Part shown: one piece after another, positions 51,622 through 59,480 of the stretch
Numbering within the stretch: position 1 is the stretch's first letter
Layout of the letters: each line of letters starts with the position of its first letter
Assembly (NCBI GenBank): GCA_963769945.1
Contig: CAVYOA010000016.1
Coordinates: forward strand, 72,581 to 136,580
Direction of reading: 5' to 3'
Length of the DNA stretch: 64,000 nt
Source of the DNA: WHSW01 sp963769945
GTDB taxonomy: Bacteria > Actinomycetota > Thermoleophilia > Solirubrobacterales > 70-9
Notes under the pieces: generated by a model
Seen by the model: the letters and a program-made list of their open reading frames with translations, nothing else
What the model was told of the DNA's origin: nothing
The model's database searches: none
Program-made: the position numbers and the translations under genes

Positions 51622-52563
51622 CTACGCGCTGCTTACCTGCTGCTTGCGTTCGTAGTCAAGCTCGGTGCTGATCCCGAGGGCGCCTAGCGCCTCGCTCGCT
51701 GCCTCGAGGTTCTCCGCGTCACGCACAGCTTGAGCAAGTGGCAGCTCGCCCGCGGCCGCCTCGAGGTCGAAGCAGAATGTAATCGCCCCGGCGGGCCCCA
51801 GCGCCGCCTGCCTGCGCCCGCCGCGGATCTCGGCGCTGCCGAGCTCGCCCCGCGCGCAGCGCACGACCTGCATGCTGGCCTCCGTCGCCGTCGACTTGGC
51901 AGCCCGTTCGAGCTCGTCGACGATCATCGGGTCGACGCTCGAGGCGCCGATCCAGGCGCCGGCCCGAGCCAGCGTCGCCACCCGTGCCATCACCTCGTCG
52001 ACGCTGAGCTCACCGTCGCAACCGGCGCCGATCACGGCAACGATGCCCTCGATCCGCGGCGCAAGGCGCAGGCCGGCGGCGAGCATCACCGCGTCGCAAA
52101 GCGGGCTCGCCAGGCCGGGCTCATCGCCGACGGCGATCGCGTCGCCGCCGACGTCGACATAGATGACGAGGTCGCAGCCGAGCAGGCCCGCCGCCGCCGC
52201 GATTCCCGACTCGGCTCCCGGGGCGCCTTCGGTGACATCGATCAGCACCGTCGGATTGCCGAGATGGGCCGAAAGGTGCGCTTCGGCGAACGCGGCTCCC
52301 TCGGGGGTGGCCGTCTTCGGTCCTGCGAGCACGGCGTGATCGCCCAGCGGATCGCCGTTCTTGATCTCGCGCGCCGGTCGCGGGCCTGGGTGGGGATCGA
52401 CGACCAGCCGCTCCCAGGCGACCCCACCGAGCACGAACGGGGTTCCCATCGCCTCGCAGCGCCGAGCGACCGACAACGCACCGACAACGTCACCGCCACC
52501 GCCGATGCCGAGCACCAGAGCGCGGCGCGCATCGCTCACTCGCCGGTCGAATGACGGGGTCAT
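51622..52563 (-). CDS. DUF1152 family protein
   Basis: 313 residues. Characteristic DUF1152 segments: RALVLGIGGGGDVVGALSVA with a glycine-rich nucleotide-like loop, PFVLGGVAWERLVVDPHPGP, REIKNGDPLGDHAVLAGPKT, LVIYVDVGGDAIAVGDEPGL and GAGCDGELSVDEVMARVATL. The biochemical activity of the family is not established. It lies upstream of the acylase gene on the same strand with a 30-bp gap, and it starts 48 bases after the DUF1802 gene ends. Confidence 0.78.
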   Translation of the reverse strand: MTPSFDRRVSDARRALVLGIGGGGDVVGALSVARRCEAMGTPFVLGGVAWERLVVDPHPGPRPAREIKNGDPLGDHAVLAGPKTATPEGAAFAEAHLSAHLGNPTVLIDVTEGAPGAESGIAAAAGLLGCDLVIYVDVGGDAIAVGDEPGLASPLCDAVMLAAGLRLAPRIEGIVAVIGAGCDGELSVDEVMARVATLARAGAWIGASSVDPMIVDELERAAKSTATEASMQVVRCARGELGSAEIRGGRRQAALGPAGAITFCFDLEAAAGELPLAQAVRDAENLEAASEALGALGISTELDYERKQQVSSA

Positions 52564-52611
52564 GTTCGCTCCCCGCGCACGTTCATGTCAGTTACTTGAC
52601 TGCGCGAACAT

Positions 52612-53238
52612 TCAGGCGAGAGCCGGCTCGACGTTGCAGATCTCGCGAATCGCCGCAGCGGCCCGCGTGAACTCCTCGTCGGCCATCACCGGAGTGCCCT
52701 CGAAGGGCAGCTCACGATCGATCTCGACCCACGAGCGACAGCCGTGGTACTCGTCGCGAACGCGAACCGTGACCGGCCGCGGGATCCGGTGGACCCTGAG
52801 CAGCAGTACGTGCAGCGGATGAGTGCGCTTCCAGCGCAGGCGCTTGGTCGCGTAATCCTGGGTCCAGACGTGAAACGGCGAGAGCAGGTCGACGATGCGA
52901 GGATCGTCGGTCTCGAAGTGGTCAGCTACCTCGGCCCAGGCACGGATTCGGACCCGGTCGGGCTGGGGGATGCCGCCGTCTTGCAGCAGCGCCCGCGGCG
53001 GCGGCTCCTCGTCGGGCCAGACGCCTTCCTCAAGCGCCCGGCGAAGCTCAGGGTGATGTGACTCGCGCACGAGGTCGTTGCGCTGATGGTCGAAGGTGGG
53101 GTAGAGGAAGAACTGCTCGTGTTCGAGCTCGAAGTGCTTGTTCTCCTCGCGCACGCCGCCCTTACGCAGGGTGAGCAGCTGCTCACCCTCAGATAGCGCG
53201 CGGGTTGTGACGGCCCACTCTTTAAAGGCAATAGGCAT
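52612..53238 (-). CDS. DUF1802 family protein
   Basis: 208 residues from ATG 53238; the frame stays open further upstream but that part is a shadow of the divergent gene. IAFKEWAVTTRALSEGEQLL, TLRKGGVREENKHFELEHEQ and FFLYPTFDHQRNDLVRE are the conserved DUF1802 blocks. The remainder is WAEVADHFETDDPRIVDLL and FHVWTQDYATKRLRWKR. Cytoplasmic, function unknown. It starts 205 bp from the divergent secreted-protein gene. Confidence 0.8.
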   Translation of the reverse strand: MPIAFKEWAVTTRALSEGEQLLTLRKGGVREENKHFELEHEQFFLYPTFDHQRNDLVRESHHPELRRALEEGVWPDEEPPPRALLQDGGIPQPDRVRIRAWAEVADHFETDDPRIVDLLSPFHVWTQDYATKRLRWKRTHPLHVLLLRVHRIPRPVTVRVRDEYHGCRSWVEIDRELPFEGTPVMADEEFTRAAAAIREICNVEPALA

Positions 53239-53362
53239 TGATTCGTTGGTTCCGGGGAGTTGACGTTGAAGGCTGGAACCTGGCCCTGGGGAGGGCGTTC
53301 CGGCCCGACGGGATGGCGCAGTGTAGACAAGGGGAGCGAAAATTCCAAGTTTGTGATCAATG

Positions 53363-53391
53363 TTGCGTTGCGCGTTCGAGGCGTTTAGGCT
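53363..53391 (+). promoter_or_regulatory. candidate sigma-70-type promoter of the collagen-like gene pair
   Basis: TTGCGT at 53363-53368 and TAGGCT at 53386-53391 are spaced by exactly 17 bases. The expected transcript starts about 45 bases before ATG 53443, which is preceded by a strong GGAGGGAG ribosome-binding site at 53433-53440. Confidence 0.5.
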
Positions 53392-53442
53392 CAGCCGGGT
53401 CGGCGCGCCGAGTCCATCTGCCGGCCGGAATTGGAGGGAGAC

Positions 53443-54414
53443 ATGATCAGCCGCTACATCCGCAACAACCTCCTCGGCTTCGTCGCGATCTTCCTCGCCC
53501 TCAGCGGGCTCGCCGTCGCCGCCGGGCTGCCGAAGAACTCGGTCAAGTCGAAGCAGATCAAGGACGGCCAGGTCAAGAGCGTCGATGTCGCCGATAACGG
53601 GCTCACCGGAGTCGACATCGACGAGGGGACCCTGACTGGCATCCAAGGCCAAGCCGGCCCCGTGGGACCGCAAGGCCCGCCGGGACCATCGACCGGCGCG
53701 GCCGGCGGCGATCTCACCGGCAGCTACCCGAACCCGCTGATCGCCGGCAACGCGGTCGACTCGGCCAATGTCGCCGACAACGCGCTGCTGGGCGGCGACA
53801 TCGACGAGGCGAGCCTCGATGCCTCGATCCTCCAGTCGCGCGTCTCCGGGGCATGTCCGGGGGGTCAGTCGATCCGCCAGGTCGCCCAGGACGGCAGCGT
53901 CACCTGCGAGCCCGACGACACCGGCGGTCCGCCGTCCGGTGCGGCCGGCGGCGATCTCACCGGCAGCTATCCGAACCCGGCGATCGCCGCCAACGCGGTC
54001 AGGCTCGAGAACTGGCATGAGGTGGGCGCGCCCGGCGAGCCGCCGTTCGATCAACAAGAAAACATTTATTGCGTCTGGAAGAACTACGGAGGCGAGTTCA
54101 ACACGGCGGCGTTCGCGCGCGATCGAGCCGGAATCGTCCACTTGAAGGGGCTCGTCGATGCCGAAGACGGCGAAGGATGTGCCTTCGTCGCGGCCAGCGA
54201 TCGCCACATCTTCACCCTCCCGCCCGGGTACCGCCCGGTGGCCCGGGGCCTGCACATCGCCCTCACCAACGGCGCGCTCGGTCGGCTCGACATCACCACC
54301 GGTGGCCGGGTGCAGGTGGAGGCCCCCACCACCGAGGCAAACGCCAGGGTGTATTTCCAGCTCGACGGGATCAGCTTCCGCTGCGCGCCTTCGGGCGCCA
54401 ACGGTTGTCCGTAG
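53443..54414 (+). CDS. secreted collagen-like/GSYPNP-repeat protein 1
   Basis: 323 residues. A basic start (MISRYIRNN) and a hydrophobic span (LLGFVAIFLALSGLAVAAG) form a signal or anchor. LPKNSVKSKQIKDGQVKSVD is followed by short repeats DVADNGLTGVDIDEGTL and a mini-collagen run GPVGPQGPPGPS. GGDLTGSYPNPLIAGNAVDS occurs near residue 85 and again as GGDLTGSYPNPAIAANAVRL near 168; this unit is common in phage-fibre-like and adhesin-like repeats. The C-terminal 135 residues are a beta-rich domain with cysteines (YCVWKNYGG, CAFVAASDRH, FRCAPSGANGCP). Probably surface-exposed and structural. The pattern is typical of Thermoleophilia secreted proteins (my recollection, unverified). Confidence 0.75.
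   Translation: MISRYIRNNLLGFVAIFLALSGLAVAAGLPKNSVKSKQIKDGQVKSVDVADNGLTGVDIDEGTLTGIQGQAGPVGPQGPPGPSTGAAGGDLTGSYPNPLIAGNAVDSANVADNALLGGDIDEASLDASILQSRVSGACPGGQSIRQVAQDGSVTCEPDDTGGPPSGAAGGDLTGSYPNPAIAANAVRLENWHEVGAPGEPPFDQQENIYCVWKNYGGEFNTAAFARDRAGIVHLKGLVDAEDGEGCAFVAASDRHIFTLPPGYRPVARGLHIALTNGALGRLDITTGGRVQVEAPTTEANARVYFQLDGISFRCAPSGANGCP
53446..53625 (+). repeat. near-identical 180-bp direct repeat (second copy at 54436-54615)
   Basis: The two copies start ATCAGCCGCTACATCCGCA and differ at only about seven positions over 180 bases, while the sequences after them are much less similar or unrelated. The first 130 bases have only two differences. This fits recent duplication or ongoing gene conversion of the signal and repeat module. 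Confidence 0.85.
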
Positions 54415-54426
54415 GCCGCGAGCGAG

Positions 54427-55101
54427 GTGAACTTGATCAGCCGCTACATCCGCAGCAACCTCCTCGGCTTCGTCGCGATCTTCCTCGCCCTCAGCGGGCT
54501 CGCCGTCGCCGCCGGCCTGCCGAAGAACTCGGTCAAGTCGAAGCAGATCAAGGACGGCCAGGTCAAGAGCGCCGACGTCGCCGACAACGGCCTCACCGGA
54601 GTCGACATCAACGAGTCCACGCTCCAGGGCCTGGGCAGCGGCGCAGCCGGTCCGGTCGGCCCGGAGGGACCCCCGGGGCCGTCGACCGGCCCGGCCGGCG
54701 GCGACCTTGCCGGCAGCTACCCGAACCCATCGATCGCCGATAACGCGGTCAACTCGGGCAAGGTCGCCGACGACTCCCTAGGCGGCGCCGACATCGACGA
54801 GGCTGGTGTTCTCGAGGTGATGTTCGCCGATGTGAACGGAGTTGGGGCGGTGGTGCGCACCAACGCGGGCGCCACATCGTCGGTGAACAGCACAGGCAAC
54901 TACGTCGTCGATTTCAACCGCGAACTCTCGAATTGCTCGTGGATCGCCGGGCTGGGACTCTCGGGCTTCGGCGGCAACGAGCCGCCGGGGACGATCGAGG
55001 CGACCGGCGCCGAACTCACCACGGACAGCGTCTACGTCAACACCACCGACCTCGCCGGAGCCAACAGCGCTCGGGCGTTTCACGTCTGGGTGACCTGCTG
55101 A
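54427..55101 (+). CDS. secreted collagen-like/GSYPNP-repeat protein 2
   Basis: 224 residues; GTG 54427, or TTG 54433, the codon that aligns with the ATG of protein 1. The first 60 residues are almost identical to protein 1 at both protein and DNA level. AGPVGPEGPPGPSTG and GGDLAGSYPNPSIADNAVNS follow. The C-terminal part (NRELSNCSWIAGLGLSGFGG, VWVTC) is unrelated to that of protein 1, with two cysteines. So a constant export and repeat module carries different end domains. It starts 12 bases after gene 1 and its last 22 bases overlap the convergent hydantoinase B gene. Confidence 0.75.
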   Translation: MNLISRYIRSNLLGFVAIFLALSGLAVAAGLPKNSVKSKQIKDGQVKSADVADNGLTGVDINESTLQGLGSGAAGPVGPEGPPGPSTGPAGGDLAGSYPNPSIADNAVNSGKVADDSLGGADIDEAGVLEVMFADVNGVGAVVRTNAGATSSVNSTGNYVVDFNRELSNCSWIAGLGLSGFGGNEPPGTIEATGAELTTDSVYVNTTDLAGANSARAFHVWVTC

Positions 55102-56653
55102 CCGACCTCGCGCGGCCGCGGGCCATTTCCGCCGCCTCCCGGCGTTTCGATCCGAAGCCGGTCGCCGGGCAGTAGCTCGCCCGCGCACTTGGACGGCAGC
55201 TGCTCGCCGTTTAGCAGGTTGCGCCCGGTCGCTCCATCCTCGCCGCCGTCGCGACCCTTCGGCGCCTGGCGGCGGCGCTCGGTGATCAGGCTGAAGCGCA
55301 TCGGCTCGAGCGCCTCGAGCTCGCGCACGATCCCGTCGCCGCCCTGTCGCCGCCCGCCACCGCCTGATCCACGCCTGACCGAGAGCTCGCGAACTCGCAG
55401 CGGGTACTCCGTTTCGAGCGCCTCGACTGGCGTATTGAGCGTGTTCGACATCGCCACGTGGATCGCGCTCGGGTCCGTCGGCGTCGGGGCAGGCGCCCTG
55501 GCCGCCGCCGATCGTCTCGTAGTAGGTCCACTGAGTCTGCTCATCGCCTGACTCGAGCGCCGCAAGCGTCAGGTTGTTCATCGTTCCCTGCCCCTGCGCT
55601 GGAGCCGGCGTCGCCCCGCCGAGCGCGGCGATGACGAGGTCGGCGACGCGGCTCGAGGTCTCGACGTTGCCGGCGGCGACAGCCGCAGGCGCAGTGGCGT
55701 TGAGCACGCAGCCGCTCGGGGCGACGACCTCGACCGGGCGGTGGGCGCCGGCCGAGGGCGGCGCCTCGGGATCGGTGAGCACGCGAACGGCGAAGAACGC
55801 CGCCGACTTGGTCACCGCGAGCGGGCAGTTGAGGTTGCCGTCGACCTGGTCCGCGCTACCTGCGAAGTCGAGGCGAAGTTGGTCGCCGGCGATCGTCGCC
55901 CGGAGCTTGAGCGAGATGTCTTCGAGGCCGTCCGATCCGCCTTCGAGCAGCTCACTCGCCTCATAGTCGCCGTCGGGTAGCGCCGCGATCGCTGCCCTGG
56001 CGCGGCGCTCGCCGTAGTCGAGGATCTCGGCCATCCCGGTGGCGAGGCGAGCCGCCCCGCCGCGCTCGACAAGCTCGCCCAGCCGGCGCTCACCGGTCAG
56101 GTTTGCCGCCTGCTGCGCGCGCAGGTCGGCGAGGCGCTCGGCCGGGTTTCGCATTTGCGCGGCGAGCTCGCGCAGCGTTGCGTCATCGCCGCGAGTCGGT
56201 GAAATCACAATGCCCTCATGCTCGAGCCGAGACGAGTCGGCGGGCATTCCCCCAGGCGACGGCCCGCCGACATCGGCATGGTGGGCGCGGCTGGCGGCGA
56301 AGGCGAACGGCTCTCTCTCACCGTCGGCGAACACCGGTGAGATCAGCGTGATGTCGGGCAGGTGGGTGCCGCCGGCATAGGGGTCGTTGAGGATCCACAC
56401 CGCGCCAGGCTCGTGGTCGAAGTCGAGCACGGCCGCGACGGCGTCGGGCATCGAGCCGAGGTGAACGGGGATGTGCTCGGCCTGCATCACGAGCTCGCCG
56501 CGGGAGTCGAAAATCGCGGTCGAGCAGTCACGACGCTCGCGGATGTTGGGCGAGTGCGCCGAGCGGATCAGCACCGCTCCCATCTCGTCGCAGGCCGCGC
56601 GCAGGGCGCCGATCAGCACCTGCAGCGAAACGGGATCGAGCCTCGGCGTTCAT
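55080..56653 (-). CDS. hyuB: hydantoinase B / oxoprolinase family protein (two frame breaks)
   Basis: Starts at ATG 56653, overlapping the hyuA stop by 4 nt; an indel near 56640 puts MNAEA and then LDPVSLQVLIGALRAACDEM in different frames. The middle is intact: GAVLIRSAHSPNIRERRDCS, AVWILNDPYAGGTHLPDITL, ASRAHHADVGGPSPGGMPAD, LRLDFAGSADQVDGNLNCPL. A second break near 55500 leads to PSAIHVAMSNTLNTPVEALE, VRRGSGGGGRRQGGDGIVRE and a stop at 55080. Restored length is about 524 residues, normal for HyuB. With HyuA it forms an ATP-dependent N-methylhydantoinase or related lactamase. Confidence 0.78.
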
Positions 56654-58632
56654 CGCTGGTCTCGCTGCGCGATCACGGTCCCGGCGTCGTCGACGCGGGC
56701 ACTCCAACCCTGCGGCAGGACCAAGGTCGACTCCGGCAGCTCGAAGATGCAGGGGCCGCTGGCGGTCGTGCCGGCAGGTGGCTCGCCGCGCAGGACATCC
56801 GCCTCGACCCACTCACCATCGAAGCGCGTGCGCCGGCCTGCGCGCTCGAGCTCGGTGCCCTGCGCAGCCACCGGTTCGGGCGTCGGGCCCGGTTCGATCA
56901 CGGCGAGGCGGATGTTGACGAGCTCGACTTCTGCCTCGGGATCGCGGTAGCCGTAGCGGCGCTCGTGCTCGGCGCCAAACAGCTCCTCGAGCTCGGCCGG
57001 CTCGGGCTCCGGCGAGGCTTCGACGGCGAGCTCGAAGCCCTGGCCGCGATAGCGCAGCTCATAGCTCACCTCCAGCCGCGACTCGCCCATCCCGTGGTCG
57101 AGGTCTTCGCGCAGGGCGCCGACCTCGGCCGCGATCGCGGCCGAGGTCAGCGACTGTCCGCTGAGCATCACGGTGCGGGCGGTATCGCGGCGCCGCTCGG
57201 AGGCCAGCAGACCGAGAGCCGAAAGCACGCCGCTGGCCCGCGGGCAGGCGATGCGCTCGATCCCGAGCTCCGCGGCAATCGCGGCCGCGTGCATCGGACC
57301 GGCGCCGCCGAACGGCATCAGCGCGTAGTCGCGAGGATCGACGCCGCGCTCGACCGTGACCACGCGCAGCGCTCGCACCATCTCCTGGTTTGCGACCGAA
57401 ACGATGCCCTCGGCAGCCTCCAGCGGCTCGATCTCGAGCTCGCCCGCAAGCCGGGCGACGGCCGCCTCGGCGGCATCGAGATCGAGGCGCATCGTCCCTG
57501 CCAGCTGCGATTCGGCGTCGAGGCGCCCGAGGACCAGGTTCGCGTCGGTAACCGTCGGCTCCTCACCGCCGCGCCCGTAACAGGCAGGGCCGGGCTCGGC
57601 GCCGGCTGAGCGTGGACCGACGCGAAGCGCCCCGCCGGAGTCGCACCACCCGATCGATCCTCCGCCGGCGCCGACGGTGTGAACGTCGACCATCGGCAGC
57701 TGCAGCGCTCGCCCTCCGACCTCGCGCCCGTCGGTCTTTCGCACGCGCCCGCCGTCGATGACGCACACGTCGCATGAGGTGCCGCCCATGTCGAAGCCGA
57801 GCCCGTTGCCGTCGCCCGAGAGCTCTGCCACCAAGCCCGCCCCGACGGCGCCCCCGGCGGGCCCGGAGAGCACGCTCCATGCGCCGGCTCGCGCCGCTTC
57901 CGCGGCTGGGGCAACGCCACCCGACGACAGCATCACCGTCGGCTCGGGCAGCCCCCTGGCGCCGGCTGCCTCGGTGAGGCGTCGCAGGTAGCGATCGAGC
58001 AGGGGGGAGAGGTAGGCGTCGATCACCGTCGTTGAACAGCGCTCGTACTCGCGAAACTGCGCCAGCACCTCGCTCGAAGCCGAGACGTGCACATCGGGCA
58101 GCCGTTCGCGCAGGCACGAGGCGATCGCGGTTTCGTGGCTCGGGTCGAGATAGGAGAACAGGAGGCAGATCGCCACCGACTCGGCGCCGCTGCGCTCGAC
58201 CTCGTCGACAACGCGCTCGATCTCGTCATCGTCCAGGGTCGAGACAACGCCCTCGGGCCCGACGCGCTCGGCGACCTCGATCCGCATCTGCGCCTCGACC
58301 AACGGCGCCGGCTTCGGCGCACACAGCCGGTACAGGTGTGGCCGAGCCTGGCGCGCGATGTCGAGCAGGTCGGCGAAGCCGCGCGTGGCGAGGAGTGCGG
58401 TTCGCGCGCCGCGTTCCTCCAGCAACGCGTTGGTGCCCACGGTCATGCCATGGGCGAAGCTCTCGATCTCAGCCGGCTCGGCGCCCGCGCGCTCGAGCGC
58501 CAGCTCGATCGCGGCGAGCACGCCCTCGGACTCGTTGCCGGGCGTGGTTGGCGCCTTCGCGGTGTGAAGCGAGCGGCCGTCGAAAACGACGGCGTCAGTG
58601 AATGTTCCGCCGACGTCGACTCCGAGCAACAT
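56650..58632 (-). CDS. hyuA: hydantoinase A / oxoprolinase family protein
   Basis: 660 residues, ATG 58632, intact. LLGVDVGGTFTDAVVFDGRS is the phosphate-1 ATP-site motif; HGMTVGTNALLEERGARTAL, SGPAGGAVGAGLVAELSGD, LGFDMGGTSCDVCVIDGGRV and MPFFGG-like MPFGGAGPMHAAAIAAELGI are family hallmarks. It would phosphorylate and open a cyclic amide such as hydantoin or oxoproline together with HyuB. The two genes form a minus-strand operon. The exact substrate cannot be told from sequence. Confidence 0.87.
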   Translation of the reverse strand: MLLGVDVGGTFTDAVVFDGRSLHTAKAPTTPGNESEGVLAAIELALERAGAEPAEIESFAHGMTVGTNALLEERGARTALLATRGFADLLDIARQARPHLYRLCAPKPAPLVEAQMRIEVAERVGPEGVVSTLDDDEIERVVDEVERSGAESVAICLLFSYLDPSHETAIASCLRERLPDVHVSASSEVLAQFREYERCSTTVIDAYLSPLLDRYLRRLTEAAGARGLPEPTVMLSSGGVAPAAEAARAGAWSVLSGPAGGAVGAGLVAELSGDGNGLGFDMGGTSCDVCVIDGGRVRKTDGREVGGRALQLPMVDVHTVGAGGGSIGWCDSGGALRVGPRSAGAEPGPACYGRGGEEPTVTDANLVLGRLDAESQLAGTMRLDLDAAEAAVARLAGELEIEPLEAAEGIVSVANQEMVRALRVVTVERGVDPRDYALMPFGGAGPMHAAAIAAELGIERIACPRASGVLSALGLLASERRRDTARTVMLSGQSLTSAAIAAEVGALREDLDHGMGESRLEVSYELRYRGQGFELAVEASPEPEPAELEELFGAEHERRYGYRDPEAEVELVNIRLAVIEPGPTPEPVAAQGTELERAGRRTRFDGEWVEADVLRGEPPAGTTASGPCIFELPESTLVLPQGWSARVDDAGTVIAQRDQR

Positions 58633-58670
58633 GCCGCGACGAGACTAAAGCCGCGGCATGTTCGGGTCCA

Positions 58671-59138
58671 TTAGATGGAGGTTGCCGTCTCCATTCGGCT
58701 CTGAAACGCCTCCAGCGGAACCTCGGGCCCGTCGAAGCTCTCTTCGAGATGCTTGTGTGAGGGGCAGTAATCGCGGCCGGGCAGCGGTTCGCGCTGACAC
58801 GGAGTGCCCTTGCGCGTGTGCGCGCGGCACTGTCGCGGGATTCCGTCGAGCCCTGCGCCTTCGGGCATTCGTTCCAAAAACGCCAGCGCCAGCGTGATGT
58901 TGCGATCGATCACGTTCCACACGCGGCACTGGTCCTTGATCGCGAAGTGCATCCGGACCTCGGCAAACAACGTCTTTGCCGGGCGGGCGAAGTAGCGGCG
59001 ATCGTAGGTAAGACGTCTGATCACGTCCTCGCAGGCATCGAGAACGAGTTGCTTGTTGCGACATCCGGTCGCATCGCGATCGTCCTCGACGACGGACGAG
59101 GCGATCTCCCTGTAGATCGAACGACTAAAACGGTACAT
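58671..59138 (-). CDS. small protein with C-terminal Cys/His zinc motif
   Basis: 155 residues, ATG 59138 with a strong TAAGGAGAGAG ribosome-binding site. Residues 1-95 are helical and charged (FSRSIYREIASSVVEDDRDA, LVLDACEDVIRRLTYDRRYF). The end carries QCRAHTRKGTPCQREPLPGR then DYCPSHKH, a C-x8-C-x10-C-x2-H-like set seen in small phage and bacterial zinc-binding proteins (DUF5763-like). That resemblance is weak support for a nucleic-acid or protein-binding role. It is preceded by a palindrome-rich 342-bp gap, so it is probably regulated. Confidence 0.65.
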   Translation of the reverse strand: MYRFSRSIYREIASSVVEDDRDATGCRNKQLVLDACEDVIRRLTYDRRYFARPAKTLFAEVRMHFAIKDQCRVWNVIDRNITLALAFLERMPEGAGLDGIPRQCRAHTRKGTPCQREPLPGRDYCPSHKHLEESFDGPEVPLEAFQSRMETATSI

Positions 59139-59220
59139 CTCTCTCCTTAGCCCCCCATCTCCCGATCCTGCAGCCCCCGGGACTTCCGTGTGCGTCCCTC
59201 CGAGGCTTGACCAGTTTCCC

Positions 59221-59432
59221 CAATCGATTGTGAATGTTCAATGCCCGCCGGTTAAGCAACTATTAACCGATTGGAGGGCATTTCAATCATCCGATCGGAT
59301 GAGCGCGCAGCGCCGATCCGGACGCCCCGCTGGCCGCCTCGAAAACATGCGCATCGCTCTGCGTCCCGCTGGACCCCCTTTTGCGCTCGACGTAGGGCAA
59401 GACATTACCCATATTGCGTGAATTTATTCACG
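59221..59432. promoter_or_regulatory. palindrome-rich intergenic region (gap 59139-59480)
   Basis: This is the only gene-free stretch above 300 bp, and it is AT-richer than its surroundings. It holds CAATCGATTG (59221-59230), a nested hairpin with outer arms AATGCCC/GGGCATT (59240-59246, 59276-59282) and inner arms CGGTTAA/TTAACCG (59249-59255, 59263-59269), CATCCGATCGGATG (59288-59301) and CGTGAAT-TT-ATTCACG (59417-59432). All are perfect repeats. They may be operators for the zinc-motif gene or the transcript end of nadB. Confidence 0.6.
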
Positions 59433-59480
59433 ATGCGGATGAAAGACGTCGTCCGCCTCTGCCGGACTGGACTAAATGAT

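Noticed and set aside
53640..53700. Collagen-like GPVGPQGPPGPS stretch as a real triple-helical collagen domain
   Set aside because: Only four or five G-x-y triplets, too short for a stable triple helix; kept as a repeat-linker feature.
52612..54255. A 547-residue minus-strand protein covering the DUF1802 gene and the antisense of the collagen-like gene
   Set aside because: Only the last 208 residues have a conserved domain; the rest is an upstream extension through the divergent promoter region.
59240..59282. Nested inverted repeat read as a CRISPR or insertion-sequence end
   Set aside because: Single occurrence, no flanking direct repeats, no cas or transposase gene in the window.
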